Positions 1 through 12,600 of a stretch of DNA of 64,000 nucleotides are shown here, piece by piece (position 1 is the stretch's first letter; the number at the start of each line of letters is the position of its first letter). Below the pieces are notes generated by a model. That model saw nothing but the letters and a program-made list of their open reading frames with translations. It searched no databases and was not told the origin of the DNA. The position numbers and the translations under genes were made by a program. The stretch lies in contig NZ_PHSU01000017.1 of the NCBI RefSeq assembly GCF_002814235.1, positions 62,001 to 126,000 of the forward strand, written 5' to 3'. Origin of the DNA: Pseudomonas sp. QS1027 (GTDB lineage Bacteria; Pseudomonadota; Gammaproteobacteria; Pseudomonadales; Pseudomonadaceae).

Positions 1-3000
1 ACCACGCTGGATCGGGAGGATATTTCCAGTACCGACAGTTTCTTCCCGCTGGGCGGGCACTCACTGCTGGCCACGCAGATGATGATGGAGGTGCGCAAGC
101 GCTTCAACGTTGAACTCCCGCTGAGCACCCTCTTCCACTCGCCGACCCTGCGTACCCTGGCGGCTGAAATCGCCGGTGCGAAAGCCCCATCGGGTCAATC
201 CCTGCCGGCCATTGCCCGCTCGACCCGCCAAGGGCCTCCGCCACTGTCTTATGCGCAGCAACGCTTCTGGTTTCTCGACCAGTACCAACCGGACAATCCG
301 TTCTATTCGCTGCCCCTGGCACTGACCATCGACGGTCCGCTGGACGTAGCGATTGTCCAGCAGGTCCTGAACCTGATGGTCGCCCGCCACGCGCCGTTGC
401 GAACCCTGTTCAAGAGCGAAGGCGGCGTGCTCCAGCAGCAGATCCTGCCGACGCTGGAAGTCCCCGTGACCCGGGTCGACTTCAGTCAACTGGGCGACAA
501 CGCCGCGCCCGAAATCGCCGAGGCCATACGACAGGAGGCCTATCAGCCGTTCAACCTGGCACAAGGGCCGCTGATTCGCGCACGCCTGTTGCAAAGCGCT
601 CCACAACGCCATGTCCTGCTGCTGACCCTGCACCATATTATTTGCGATGGCTGGTCGAGCAATGTGCTGCAAAGTGACTTCTCGACACTCTATGACGCCC
701 TTGCGCAGGGTCACGCCTCCCCGCTGCCCGCGCTGCCCATCGAGTACGCCGACTACACCCTGTGGGAACAGCAGAACCTCACCGGCCCGTGGCTTGAAGA
801 GCAACTGGCCTTCTGGCAGGCGCACCTGGCCAATGCCCCGACGTCACTGGATCTGCAGACCGACTTTCCACGTCATGAGAACACCCGCCAGGAAGGCGAC
901 GTACGCAAAATGGCGGTGCCGCAGCCCCTGGTCCGGCAGCTCGAAGCCTTCGCCCGAACGCATAACGCCACGCTGTTCATGGTCATGGTGACCGCCATGA
1001 ATGTCCTGCTGCAGCGCATGACCGGCCAGGATGACCTGTGCATCGGCGTGATGTCGGCCAACCGTCCGGAGGGGACCGAAGGCCTGGTCGGCAACTTCAT
1101 CAACGTGGTGCCTTTGCACAGCCATATCCATGGCGACGAGGACTTCAGCAGCCTGCTGAGCACTACGGCCCGGCAGTTGCTGGCAACGTACGACCGGCAG
1201 ATTCCCTTTGAGTTGATCCTCAAGCACCTGGCCCCGCCCAGACAGACCAGCGGCACGCCTTACGCCCAGCTCGTGATGAATTTCCACAATGAAATTGCCG
1301 AGCCCAAACAGCGTCCGGGATTGCGCAAAAACAACGGCATCAGCCTCGCCGGCCATCACCCGAACACAGTCAACCACGCGGCCTTCGAGTTGAAAGTGGA
1401 AGTCCATGGGGCGGCGGAAAGCCTGGCCATCGCGTTCGAGTACAATAAGGCGCTGTACGCCCCCTCGACCATTGACCGGATGATGAATCACTTTCTCGTC
1501 CTGCTCGCCAATGCGACGGCCCAGCCACAGGTGCCGGTCAGAACCCTGCCCCTGCTGCAGGACGCCGAGCGACAACAGCTGACCAGCCAGTGGAACAACA
1601 CCGACCGCGACTACCCCAGCGGACAAACCCTGCACGGGTTGTTCCAGCAACAGGTTGAACGCACCCCCGAGGCCATCGCCCTGGTCTTCGAGGAAGAGCA
1701 ACTGAGCTACTCGCAGCTCAATGCCCAAGCCAACCAGCTGGCTCGTCATCTGCTCGACTACGGCGTCAAGCCCGACTCGCGGGTCGCCCTGTGCATCGAG
1801 CGCAGCCCACAGATGGTCATTGCGCTGTTGGCCATCCTCAAGGCTGGCGGCGCCTATGTGCCCCTGGATCCCGGCTATCCGGCCGAGCGCCTGGCGTACA
1901 TGCTGGAAGACTCGAAACCTGAGGTGCTGGTCTCCCGGGAGAATATGCGGCACTGCCTGCCCGGGCATTCGGTGCCGACCCTCTGGCTGGATACCGAACA
2001 GCCAGGGATCGCCAGGCACTCACCGCACAACCTGAATATCGGCGATACCGATGGCCTGGCCTACTGCATCTACACCTCAGGTTCCACGGGTCGTCCGAAA
2101 GGCGTGATGAACGCCCATGGCGCCGTGGTCAACCGGTTGCAGTGGATGCAGGAGCAATACGAGTTATCCAGCAACGACCGTGTCTTGCAAAAGACCCCCT
2201 TCTCGTTCGATGTGTCGGTCTGGGAGTTCTTCTGGCCCCTGCTCCAGGGGGCCCGGCTGGTCATCTGCAAACCCGAGGGCCACAAGGACCCGGCCTATCT
2301 TCAGGCCATCATTCGCCAGCAAGGTGTGACCACCGCACACTTCGTGCCCTCGATGCTGCAAGCCTTCCTCCAGTCCGCAGCCGCGCCGTCCGCCGACTCG
2401 CTACGCCAGGTGTTCAGCAGTGGCGAAGCCCTGCCGGTGGCGGTGGCCAATGAATTCCTCGAGCGCCATCCGCAGACCCGGCTGCACAACCTCTACGGTC
2501 CGACCGAAGCGGCCGTGGATGTCACGTATTGGGAGTGCCTGCCCGGCTATCGCCACCCGCTCGTACCGATTGGCCGTCCCGTGGCCAACACCCGGCTGTA
2601 CATCCTGGATGAGGCCCTGCAGCCCGTCCCCGTCGGGGTCATCGGCGATCTCTACATCGCCGGCGTGCAGCTTGCGCGAGGCTATCTCGGACGCCCCGAC
2701 CTGACCGCCGAGCGCTTTATCCCGGACCCTTACGACAGCCACGGCCGGCGCATGTACCTCACCGGGGATCGCGGCCGCTACTTGCCATCGGGCGATATCC
2801 AGTACCTCGGACGCATCGATCATCAGATCAAGATCCGTGGTTTTCGCATCGAGCTGGGCGAGATCGAAAATGCCTTGCTGCAATGTCCATCCGTGCGCGA
2901 AGCCGTCGTCGTGCCCAGGGACGATGCTTTTGGCGGCCAGTGCCTGGTGGCCTACATCGCCTCCGGTAGCGGCGAAATCAACAGCACGGAGCTGCGCAAA

Positions 3001-3438
3001 CAGCTCGGCAAAGTGCTGCCCGACTACATGCTGCCGAGTTTCTTCGTCGGCCTCGCGGCGCTGCCCCTGAGTGCCAACGGCAAGATCGATCGACAGGCGC
3101 TGCCGACCCACGGGCATCAGGCCCACGCACCGGCCGAGGAGTACCTGGCGCCGACCACCGCCACGGAAAAAACCCTGGTCGCCCTCTGGCAAGAGACGTT
3201 GAAGGTCCCGCGCATCGGCATCAACAGCAGCTTCTTCGAACTGGGCGGGCACTCGTTGCTGGCCACGCAGATTCTCGCCAGGACCCAGGAGATCTTCTCG
3301 GTCAGCCCGCCGCTGAAGCTGTTGTTCGAGTCGCCGACGATCGCGGCCATGGCGGTTTATGTGGACCAGGCGGCCCGAATGCCACGGGCGTCGGCACCGC
3401 CGATCAAGCGCCTGGCGCGAAACCAGACGGTTGAGTGA
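1..3438 (+). CDS. Non-ribosomal peptide synthetase, 5' part outside window (T-C-A(Ser)-T)
   Basis: The frame is open from base 1, so the gene begins upstream. Visible order: the end of a carrier (T) domain with its phosphopantetheine Ser at 61-63 (GGHSLLATQ); a condensation domain with HHIICDGWS at about 631; an adenylation domain with YTSGSTG at about 2071 and LYGPTEAAVD; and a T domain with Ser at 3253-3255. Reading the A-domain pocket against GrsA numbering gives D-V-W-H-F-S-L-V-D plus the conserved Lys, the classic serine code. There is no epimerase or thioesterase, so the chain is handed to the next synthetase. The stop at 3436-3438 lies 164 bases before the next NRPS gene, on the same strand. 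Upstream modules and any starter condensation domain are not visible. Confidence 0.95.
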   Translation, partial: TTLDREDISSTDSFFPLGGHSLLATQMMMEVRKRFNVELPLSTLFHSPTLRTLAAEIAGAKAPSGQSLPAIARSTRQGPPPLSYAQQRFWFLDQYQPDNPFYSLPLALTIDGPLDVAIVQQVLNLMVARHAPLRTLFKSEGGVLQQQILPTLEVPVTRVDFSQLGDNAAPEIAEAIRQEAYQPFNLAQGPLIRARLLQSAPQRHVLLLTLHHIICDGWSSNVLQSDFSTLYDALAQGHASPLPALPIEYADYTLWEQQNLTGPWLEEQLAFWQAHLANAPTSLDLQTDFPRHENTRQEGDVRKMAVPQPLVRQLEAFARTHNATLFMVMVTAMNVLLQRMTGQDDLCIGVMSANRPEGTEGLVGNFINVVPLHSHIHGDEDFSSLLSTTARQLLATYDRQIPFELILKHLAPPRQTSGTPYAQLVMNFHNEIAEPKQRPGLRKNNGISLAGHHPNTVNHAAFELKVEVHGAAESLAIAFEYNKALYAPSTIDRMMNHFLVLLANATAQPQVPVRTLPLLQDAERQQLTSQWNNTDRDYPSGQTLHGLFQQQVERTPEAIALVFEEEQLSYSQLNAQANQLARHLLDYGVKPDSRVALCIERSPQMVIALLAILKAGGAYVPLDPGYPAERLAYMLEDSKPEVLVSRENMRHCLPGHSVPTLWLDTEQPGIARHSPHNLNIGDTDGLAYCIYTSGSTGRPKGVMNAHGAVVNRLQWMQEQYELSSNDRVLQKTPFSFDVSVWEFFWPLLQGARLVICKPEGHKDPAYLQAIIRQQGVTTAHFVPSMLQAFLQSAAAPSADSLRQVFSSGEALPVAVANEFLERHPQTRLHNLYGPTEAAVDVTYWECLPGYRHPLVPIGRPVANTRLYILDEALQPVPVGVIGDLYIAGVQLARGYLGRPDLTAERFIPDPYDSHGRRMYLTGDRGRYLPSGDIQYLGRIDHQIKIRGFRIELGEIENALLQCPSVREAVVVPRDDAFGGQCLVAYIASGSGEINSTELRKQLGKVLPDYMLPSFFVGLAALPLSANGKIDRQALPTHGHQAHAPAEEYLAPTTATEKTLVALWQETLKVPRIGINSSFFELGGHSLLATQILARTQEIFSVSPPLKLLFESPTIAAMAVYVDQAARMPRASAPPIKRLARNQTVE

Positions 3439-3602
3439 GCGCCCGACTCGCCCAGTGCCGATCACGGGTCGGCCCCCCCCCTTAAAAAGCATGCCCTAGT
3501 GCCCCAGTTCAGGATCGATTGTTCTCGATGCATGTCGCCACGCCAGGCGCCGCTTCCAGAACCGGGAAACCTCGAACAGGGAATAAAAAGAGAGTTTGAG
3601 TC
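3439..3602 (+). promoter_or_regulatory. Spacer between the two NRPS genes with a C9 tract
   Basis: This 164-base gap holds a run of nine C (3473-3481), flanked on the left by a loose inverted repeat (CCGAC near 3442 and GTCGG near 3468). A purine-rich ribosome-binding segment (AAAAAGAGAG) precedes the ATG at 3603. I see no convincing promoter, so the two genes are probably co-transcribed. Confidence 0.4.
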
Positions 3603-6600
3603 ATGTCAGCCGATCAATTCAGTACCTCCTTTGCTCAACAACGCCTGTGGTTTCTTGAGCAATATGAACCCGGCACGGGCCTGTACAACATTCCGGCGGC
3701 CTGCCGGATCAAGGGCGGGCTGCGGCTCGACGTCCTGGAGCGCAGCCTCAACGCCATCATCCAGCGGCATGAAGCGCTACGCACCACGTTCGCCGTGGAC
3801 AACGACCTGCCCGTGCAAGTGGTCGCCCGCAAGGCCGCGTTGCAGATCAAGCCTGTCCAACTGGCGGCACTCCTGGCACAGAACATCACACTGCAACAGT
3901 TCATGGATGAAGAAGCGGCCAAGCCCTTCGACCTGACAAGCGCCCCGCTGATCCGCGCCACGGCCATCGAAGTCCAGCCAGACGAACATATTCTGCTGCT
4001 GACCCTGCACCATATCGTTGCCGATGGCTGGTCCATGGCGGTGTTGTTGAACGAGCTGAGCCGTCTCTACAACGCCGAATTGCACGCCGTCGCGGCGGAC
4101 CTGCAAGAGCTGGAAGTGCATTACGCCGACTACGCCGTCTGGCAACGGGAATGGCTGCAGGACGAGGTGCTGCAACCACAACTGGACTACTGGGAAACCC
4201 AGCTCAAGGATGCACCGAGCGTCCTCGAACTGCCGACCGACCGTCCCCGCCCGGCCCGGCTCGATTACGCCGGCAACCGCGTCTATTTCAGCCTTCCCGC
4301 CGAGTTGGCGACACAACTCCAGCAACTCAGCCAGCGTCACCACACGACCCTGTTCACCACGCTGATCTGCGCCTTCAACACGCTGCTGTTCCGCCTGGGC
4401 AATCAGCCCGACATCAGCGTCGGTTACCCGGTGGCCAATCGCAATCGCGCGGAAATCCAGCCGCTGATCGGCTTCTTCGTCAACACCCTGGTGCTGCGCA
4501 GCCAGATGCGCGCGGAGCAACCCTTTGCCGACTACCTGCAACAGGCCCAATCGACCTTGCTCGATTCGGACCTGAACCAGGACATCCCGTTCGAACGATT
4601 GGTCGAGGCGCTGCGCCCTGCCCGGGAGCTCAACCACTCACCGATCTTCCAGGTCCTGTTTTCCTTCTTCAACCAGGACGTGGCCGAGGCCTTGACACTC
4701 AGCGGAACGACCGCCAGCGCACTGGCGCAAAACAGCCGCTTCGCGAAGTTCGACCTGTCCCTCGAAATGAACACCAGCCAGGGCCTGCTGGGGGGCTTCT
4801 TCGAATACCGGACCGCACTCTATGACCAGGCCACCATCGAGCGCCTGAGCGGCTACTACCGCGTATTGCTGGAGTCCATCGTCGCCGACACCAACACCCG
4901 TATCGGCGACCTCGAACTGTTGCCCCAGGAAGAGCGGCTGTCCCGACTGGCGCCAGCGGCAACCTCCAATTACCTGCTCAGCGACGATCAATGCGTGCAT
5001 GACCTGTTCCTGGCCCAGGCGCAACTGACCCCCGACGCGCCCGCCATCCTCTGCGCCGGACAACAGGTCAGCTACCGCCAGCTTGAGCAGCAGGCACGGG
5101 CCATCGCGGCACGGCTGGTGGCGCTGGGCGCGGGTCCCGAGACCTGCGTGGCGGTCTGCCTCGACCGCTCGATCACCATGGTCGCAGCCTTGCTCGGTAC
5201 CTGGATGGCCGGCGCGACCTATGTGCCGATGGACCCCGGCTACCCCCATGCCCGCCTGCTGCACATGCTCCAGGATTCCCGTGCGCAGGTATTGCTCAGC
5301 GAGCGTCCGTACGCCGAGGCGTTCAGCGACGAAGCGCTCCACATTGTCCTGCTCGACAACGCTGAACCCGAGACTCTCTCCTCCGCTATCCGCTACCCCG
5401 TCGCCGCCCTGAACACGGCCTATGTGATTTACACCTCGGGCTCCACCGGCTTGCCGAAGGGCGTCCAGGTGCCGCACCGGGCGGTCGTCAACTTCCTGCG
5501 CTCGATGACGGCGCAGCCCGGCATCACGGCCCAGGACCGGCTGCTGGCAGTCACCTCGATTTCGTTCGATATCAGCGTCCTCGAACTTTTCCTGCCGCTG
5601 ATCAATGGCGCCAGCCTGGTCCTGGCAGAACGCGAAGCGGCCGCCGACGGGCAGGCATTGATCAAGCTGGCCATCCACCAGGATGTCACCCTGATCCAGG
5701 CCACCCCCTCGACCTATTGGCTGATGCTTGAAGCCGGCTGGCCCAGCACCCTGGCGCTCAAGGTGCTCTGCGGTGGCGAAGCCCTGGCACCGGCCCTGGC
5801 GCACAAGCTGCTGCAACGCAGCGAGTCGCTGTGGAATATGTACGGGCCGACCGAAACCACCATCTGGTCGGCCATCAGCCGCGTGACAGACGACACCAGT
5901 TCCATTGGCCGCCCGATTGCCAATACCGTGCTGCGTGTCCTTGATGGAAACGCCCGCCTGTGTGCCATCGGCAGTCCGGGCGAGCTGCATATCGGCGGCG
6001 AAGGCGTCACCCGGGGTTACCTCAATCGGGCGGACCTGACCGCCGAGAAGTTCGTGCCCGATCCCTATGGATCGGCGTCGGGAGAACGTCTTTACAAGAC
6101 CGGCGACCTGGTCAGGTGGCTGCCCAACGGTGAAATCGAATTCCTCGGACGCATCGATCACCAGGTCAAGGTGCGCGGCTTCCGTATCGAACTGGGGGAA
6201 ATCGAAACCCAACTGGTCAGCTACCCCGATGTGCGCCAGGGCGTGGTGATCGTTCGGGAAGATCAGCCGGGCGAGCAGCAGATCGTGGCTTACCTGCTGG
6301 TCGGCGAGCAGTATTCGGCCGATTCGGCGCAACTGCGCCAACACCTCGCACAGACCCTGCCGGGGTACATGATTCCGAATCACTTCGTGGTCCTTGAGCA
6401 ACTGCCCCTCACCCCCAACGGCAAAATCGACCGCAAGCGCTTGCCGGCCCCCAGCGTAACGCCACAAAGCGCACACGGCGCTCTTCCCGGCACGGCCATG
6501 GAAAAGGCCGTGGCTGACATCTGGCAACAAGTGCTCAAGCTGGAAAACATCGGCATCACCGATAACTTCTTCGAACTGGGCGGCCACTCGATACTCGCCA

Positions 6601-9600
6601 CCCAGGTGGTCTCCCGGCTGCGCAAGACCCTGCAGGTCGAGCTCTCGGTACGCGCACTGTTTGAAGCGCCGACCATTGCGCAACTGATCGCCCACCTGGG
6701 CTCGGAGACGGCTCGACAGACTCCGCCGATCGTCCCGTATTCGCTGCCGGAAAAACCCCAGCCGCTGTCATTTGCCCAGGAACGCCTGTATTTCCTGAAT
6801 CATTTCGAGCCGGCCAGCGCGGCCTACAACATTCCGCTGGCCCTTGAACTGAACGGGCGGCTGGAGATTGCGCCGCTGCACAAGGCCCTGGATGAACTGA
6901 TCCGCCGCCATGAGTCCCTGCGCACCACCTTCACCCTCGACGAGGACGGAAAGCCACAAGCCCGGGTTCATCCCGAAGCCCTGGGTCAACTGGTCCATAG
7001 CGATCTGCGTCATCACTCGACGCCGCTTTTGCTCGCCCAGGCCCGGGCCAATGCCGAGGCGCAACAGCTGTTTTCCCTGGAGCTGGGTCCGTTGCTACGG
7101 GCCTCGCTGCTGCAGGTCGCCGACCAGCAACATGTCCTGCTGTTGACCCTGCATCACATCATCGGCGATGGTTGGTCGGTCGCCGTGCTCGCCCGTGAAG
7201 TCATGGCCCTCTACCAGGCCTTCACCCAGGGTCAGCCCTCGCCGCTGCCGCCCCTGGAAATCCAGTACAGCGACTATGCCTTCTGGCAACGACAGTGGCA
7301 GGCGCCCTTCGAATTCGATTCACAGGTCGCCTACTGGTCCCGGCACCTGGCCCAGGCCCCGACCACCCTGGAGCTGCCGACCGATCGGCCGCGCCCGGCG
7401 ATCCAGACCTACCGTGGCCAGGTCATCAGCCGCGCGCTGGACAAGACGCTGTCCGCCCGGATCGATGCGTTGAGCCAGACCCTCGGCGCCACGCCGTTCA
7501 TGACCCTGCTGGCGCTGTTCAATGTGCTGTTGAACCGCTACAGCGGCCAGCAGGACATCGTGATCGGCACCCCGATCGCCAATCGAACCCGTCCCGAGGT
7601 CGAGCCGCTGATCGGCCTGTTCGTCAACACCCTGGCCCTGCGTACCCGTCTGGAGGGCAACCCGACCTTCAGCGAACTGCTGGAGCAGGTTCGCGACACC
7701 ACCCTCAACGCCTACGCCCATCAGGAACTGCCGTTCGAGAAAGTCGTCGAGGCCCTGGCCATCCCCCGGGACATGAGTCGCTCACCGCTGTTCCAGGTGC
7801 TGTTCATCCTGCAGAACACCCCACTCGAGGCACTGGTCCTGCCGGGCCTGGAGATCGGCCACTTTGCCGTCGAGTCGAGCACCGCCAAGTTCGACCTGAG
7901 CCTGGAACTGACCCCGTCGGCCCAGGGTTACCAGATGCGCTGGGAATACAACTGCGACCTCTTCGACGCCGACACCCTCGAACGCATGGCCAGCCACTTC
8001 GAAACCCTGGCCCGTTCGGCGGTGGACAACGCACAACAGCCGATCCAACGCTTGCCGATGATCACCGTGGAGGAAAAGCAACGCATCCTCCACGACTGGA
8101 ACGCAACGCAGCGCGACTATCGTCCACTGGCGGTGCATCAGCTCTTCACCGAAATGAGCGAGCAATGTGCCAGCTTGCCCGCGGTGGTATTCGGCAGCGA
8201 GTCGATGACCTACCAGCAACTGGAGGCGCGCTCCAACCAGTTCGCCCACTACTTGCAGCGCTCGGGCGTCCGCCCGGGCACCCTGGTGGGGATCTGCCTG
8301 GAACGCTCGATGCACGTGCCCGTGGCGATTCTCGCTATCCTCAAGGCCGGTGCCGTGTGCGTGCCCATGGACCCGAGCTATCCGACCGAACGCCTGCGCT
8401 TCATGGCCCAGGATGCCCGCGCCGACCTGATCGTCACCCAGACCGACCTGCGCCCCCGTGTCGAAGGGTGCAGCAACACCATCGTCTGCATGGACCAGTG
8501 CGCCAGCGCCTGGGATGAGCCGTCGGTAAATCCGGCCAAGCCGCAGAACCTGCTGGACCTGTGTTACGTCATCTACACCTCGGGCTCGACCGGCCAACCC
8601 AAGGGCGCGGCCCTGACCCACGAAATGCTGACCAACCTGGTCCAGTGGCAACTCACCGAATCACGCCTGGGCCAGGGCGACAACACGCTGCAGTTCTCGC
8701 CGCTGAGTTTCGACGTCAGCTTCGACGAGTTCTTCTCCACCTGGGCCAGCGGCGGCACGCTGGTCATGGTCAGCGAAGAAACCCGCCGCGACCCGGTACT
8801 GCTGCTGGCGCTTATCCAGCAACAGGACATCGCCCGCCTGTTTATCCCTTTCGTGGCCCTGCAAGGCATCGCCGATGCCGCCCGGGACCTCGATCAGTTG
8901 GCCTGCCTGAAGGAGATCGTCTGCGGCGGGGAGCAACTGCAAGTCACCCAGGAAGTCGTCGAGCTGTTCCAGAAGTTGCCTGATGGCCTGTTGCACAACC
9001 AGTACGGCCCGACGGAATCGCACTTCGTCACCGGCTACCGGCTCAGTGGCGACGCCACGCAATGGCCGGCGCTGCCGCCTATCGGCAAACCACTGTTCAA
9101 CTCGCAGATGTACGTCCTCGACGCCAGCCTGGAGCCGGTTCCCGTCGGGGTCCGAGGTGACCTCTACATTGCCGGTATTCACCTGGCCCGCTGCTACTGG
9201 GAACGCCCGGACATTACCGCCGAGCGCTTCGTGCCCAACCCCCACGGCTTCACGCCGGGGGCACGGATGTACAAGACCGGTGACGTCGCGCGCTACCTGC
9301 CCGACGGCAATATCGAATACCTGGGGCGCTCGGACCATCAGGTCAAGATTCGCGGTTTCCGTATCGAACTGGCCGAGGTCGAGCAGGCGCTGATGGCCCT
9401 GGAGACGGTGGCCAGCGCGGCCGCGGTGGTCAGGGAAGATCGTCCGGGGCTGAAAAAGCTGGTGGGCTACCTGGTCGCCAAAGGCGATTGCGCCCTGGTG
9501 ATCGCGGACATCAAGGAGCATCTGAAACGGACGCTGCCGGACTATATGGTGCCGACCGCCTTCGTCATCCTCGAATCCTTGCCCCTGACCCCCAGCGGCA

Positions 9601-12600
9601 AGGTCGACAAGCGCTCCTTGCCGCAGCCGGAGGCCGACGCCCTCGAAGACCACTATGTCGCCCCCCGCAGCGACAGTGAAAGGCAGCTCGCCACGATCTG
9701 GGCGAATGTCCTGAACCTGCCCCGGGTCGGTATCACCGATGACTTCTTCGAACTCGGCGGGCACTCCCTGCTCGCCACCCAGGTGGTCTCGCGCATTCGC
9801 AAGCAACTGAATGTCGACCTGGCCCTGCGCACCCTGTTTGAAGCGCCGACGATCGAACAACTGCTGCCGCGCCTGAATACAAGCCCCGCCGCGGCCCTGC
9901 CGGCCATCGTCGCCGCCGGCAGCGGAGCGGGTGTGAAAGCTGCGTCCTTTGCCCAGGAACGTCTGTTCTTCCTGAACCGCCTGGATCGTTCGAGTAGCGC
10001 CTACAACATTCCCCTGGCCCTGGAACTGCGCGGCCCGCTGGACGTGTCGGTGCTGCAACACTGCCTGGACGAATTGATCCAGCGCCACGAGCCCCTGCGC
10101 ACGACCTTTGCCCTGGAAGAAGACGGTCAGGTGGTGAGCTTCGTTCACCCGCAGGTGCCCGACACCCTGATCTATACCGATCTGCGCCATGCCCCGCAGC
10201 CGCTGTCACTGGCCCGGGATCAGGCACGCAGGGACGCCCGGCACCTGTTCTCCCTGGAGGACGGCCCACTGCTGCGGGTTTCGCTGCTGCGGGTCGCCGA
10301 CCAGCACCATATCCTGCTGTTTACCGTGCATCACATCGTTGCCGATGGCTGGTCGATCGCCGTGCTCACCCGTGAAGTCATGGCCCTCTACCAGGCCTTC
10401 GCGACGGGCCAGGCATCACCCCTGCCGCCCCTGGAGATCCAGTACAGCGACTACGCCCTCTGGCAACGGGAAACCCAGGCACCGAGCGTATTCGCGGCAC
10501 AGACCGGTTACTGGCGTCAGCAACTGGCCCAGGCCCCCACCAGCCTCGAGCTGCCAACCGACCGACCGCGCCCGGCGATCCAGACCTATCGCGGCGAAGT
10601 GATCAGCCGGACGTTGGACCCGGTCCTGTCCCGGCAGATCGACAGCTTGAGCCAGAGCCTCGGCGCGACGCCGTTCATGACCCTGCTGGCCCTGTTCAAC
10701 CTGCTGTTGAGCCGCCACAGCGGTCAACACGACATCGTCGTCGGCACGCCCATCGCCAATCGGACCCGTGCCGAAGTCGAGCCCTTGATCGGCCTGTTCG
10801 TCAACACCCTGGCCCTGCGCACGCGCCTCGAGGGCAACCCGACCTTCCGCCAGTTGCTGGAACAGGTCAGGAACACCACCCTCGGCGCCTACGCCCACCA
10901 GGACCTGCCATTCGAAAAAGTCGTCGAGGCCCTGGATGTTCCCCGGGACATGAGCCGCTCGCCGCTGTTCCAGGTGATGTTCGTCCTGCAGAACACCGCA
11001 CCCGAGGCCTTGCAACTGCCCGGATTGGCTATCGGCGCTTTCGACATTGGCGCCACGACGGCCAAGTTCGACCTGAGCCTGGAGCTGACACCGTCGGCCC
11101 AGGGCTATCAGTTGCGCTGGGAATACAACTGCGACCTCTTCGACGCCGCCACCCTCGAACGCCTGGCCACACAGTTTCAAACCCTGGCGGAATCGGTCGT
11201 CGGCGACTGCGAGAAAACCATCACGACCCTGGACCTGCTGTCAGCCTCGGAAAAAACCCGGATCCTCGAACAGTGGAACGCAACCGAGGTGAATTTCCCT
11301 CCCGTGGCGGCCCTGCACCAGCTGTTCGAACAACAGGTCGAGCAAACCCCGAATGCCATCGCGGTCAGCTTTGAAGGACAACACCTCAGCTATCGGCAAC
11401 TCAACGAGAAAGCCAACCAACTGGCCCATCACCTGATTCAACAGGGTGTGCGGCCGGACGATCTGATCGCGATCTGCATCGAACGCAGCTTCGAGATGAC
11501 CATCGGCCTGCTGGGGATCCTGAAAGCCGGCGGCGCCTATGTGCCGATCGATCCGCACTACCCCGACGAGCGCATTGCCTACATGCTCGAAGATGCCGCG
11601 CCGGTCATGACCCTGACGCAACGGAGCCTGTCCGAACGGGCCGTGCTGCGCAATACCGACAGCCTGTGCCTGGACGCGGACGCGGCGCTGTTTACACGCC
11701 ACCCGAAAACCAACCCCGAGCGCTCGATAGACCCGGCCGGCCTGGCCTACTGCATCTACACCTCGGGCTCGACGGGCAAACCGAAAGGCTCATTGAACAG
11801 CCACCAGGCGATCATCAACCGCATCCTGTGGATGCAGGACACCTACTCGCTGGACGCCACGGACCGGGTGCTGCAAAAGACCCCGTTTGCGTTCGACGTA
11901 TCGGTCTGGGAGTTTTTCTGGCCGCTGTCCGTGGGCGCTCGCCTGCTGCTGGCCAAACCCGAAGGGCACAAGGACCCGGGCTATCTGGAAGCCCTGATCG
12001 AACGCGAGGGCGTGACCACCGCGCACTTCGTCCCCTCGATGCTCAGCGCCTACATGGCCTGCACCCAGGCCAGTCATAGCCACTCTCTGCGCCGGGTGTT
12101 CAGCAGTGGCGAGGCGCTTTCCACCTCGGTGCAGAACGCTTTCTTCAAGCGGTACCCGGCAACGCAACTGCACAATCTGTATGGCCCGACCGAGGCCGCC
12201 ATCGACGTCACCCATTGGCATTGCCAGCCCGATGACACCAGCCATGCCGTGCCGATAGGCCGGCCCGTCGCGAACACCCGGACCTATATTCTTGACGAGG
12301 CGCTGCAACCCGTTCCCATCGGTGTGACCGGCAATCTCTACCTGGCCGGCGTGCAACTGTCCCGGGGCTACCTGAAGCGTGCGGACCTGACCGCCGAGCG
12401 GTTCCTGCCCGACCCCCACGGCACACCGGGCAGCCGCATGTACATGACCGGCGATACCGCCCGTTACCGCCCCAGCGGCGATATCGAATACCTGGGCCGC
12501 AACGACCAGCAGATCAAGCTGCGCGGCTTCCGGGTCGAGCTGGGCGAGATTGAAATGCAGCTGTGCGCCCACCCGCGGATCAGTCAGGCCGTCGTCAGCG

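Noticed and set aside
2401..3492. Long minus-strand open frame opposite the first NRPS
   Set aside because: High-GC shadow frame: the plus strand encodes clear A and T domain motifs and the minus translation has no recognisable domain.
4638..6695. 685-residue minus-strand open frame
   Set aside because: Antisense shadow of the Gly module of the second synthetase; composition is typical of a mirrored GC-rich gene.
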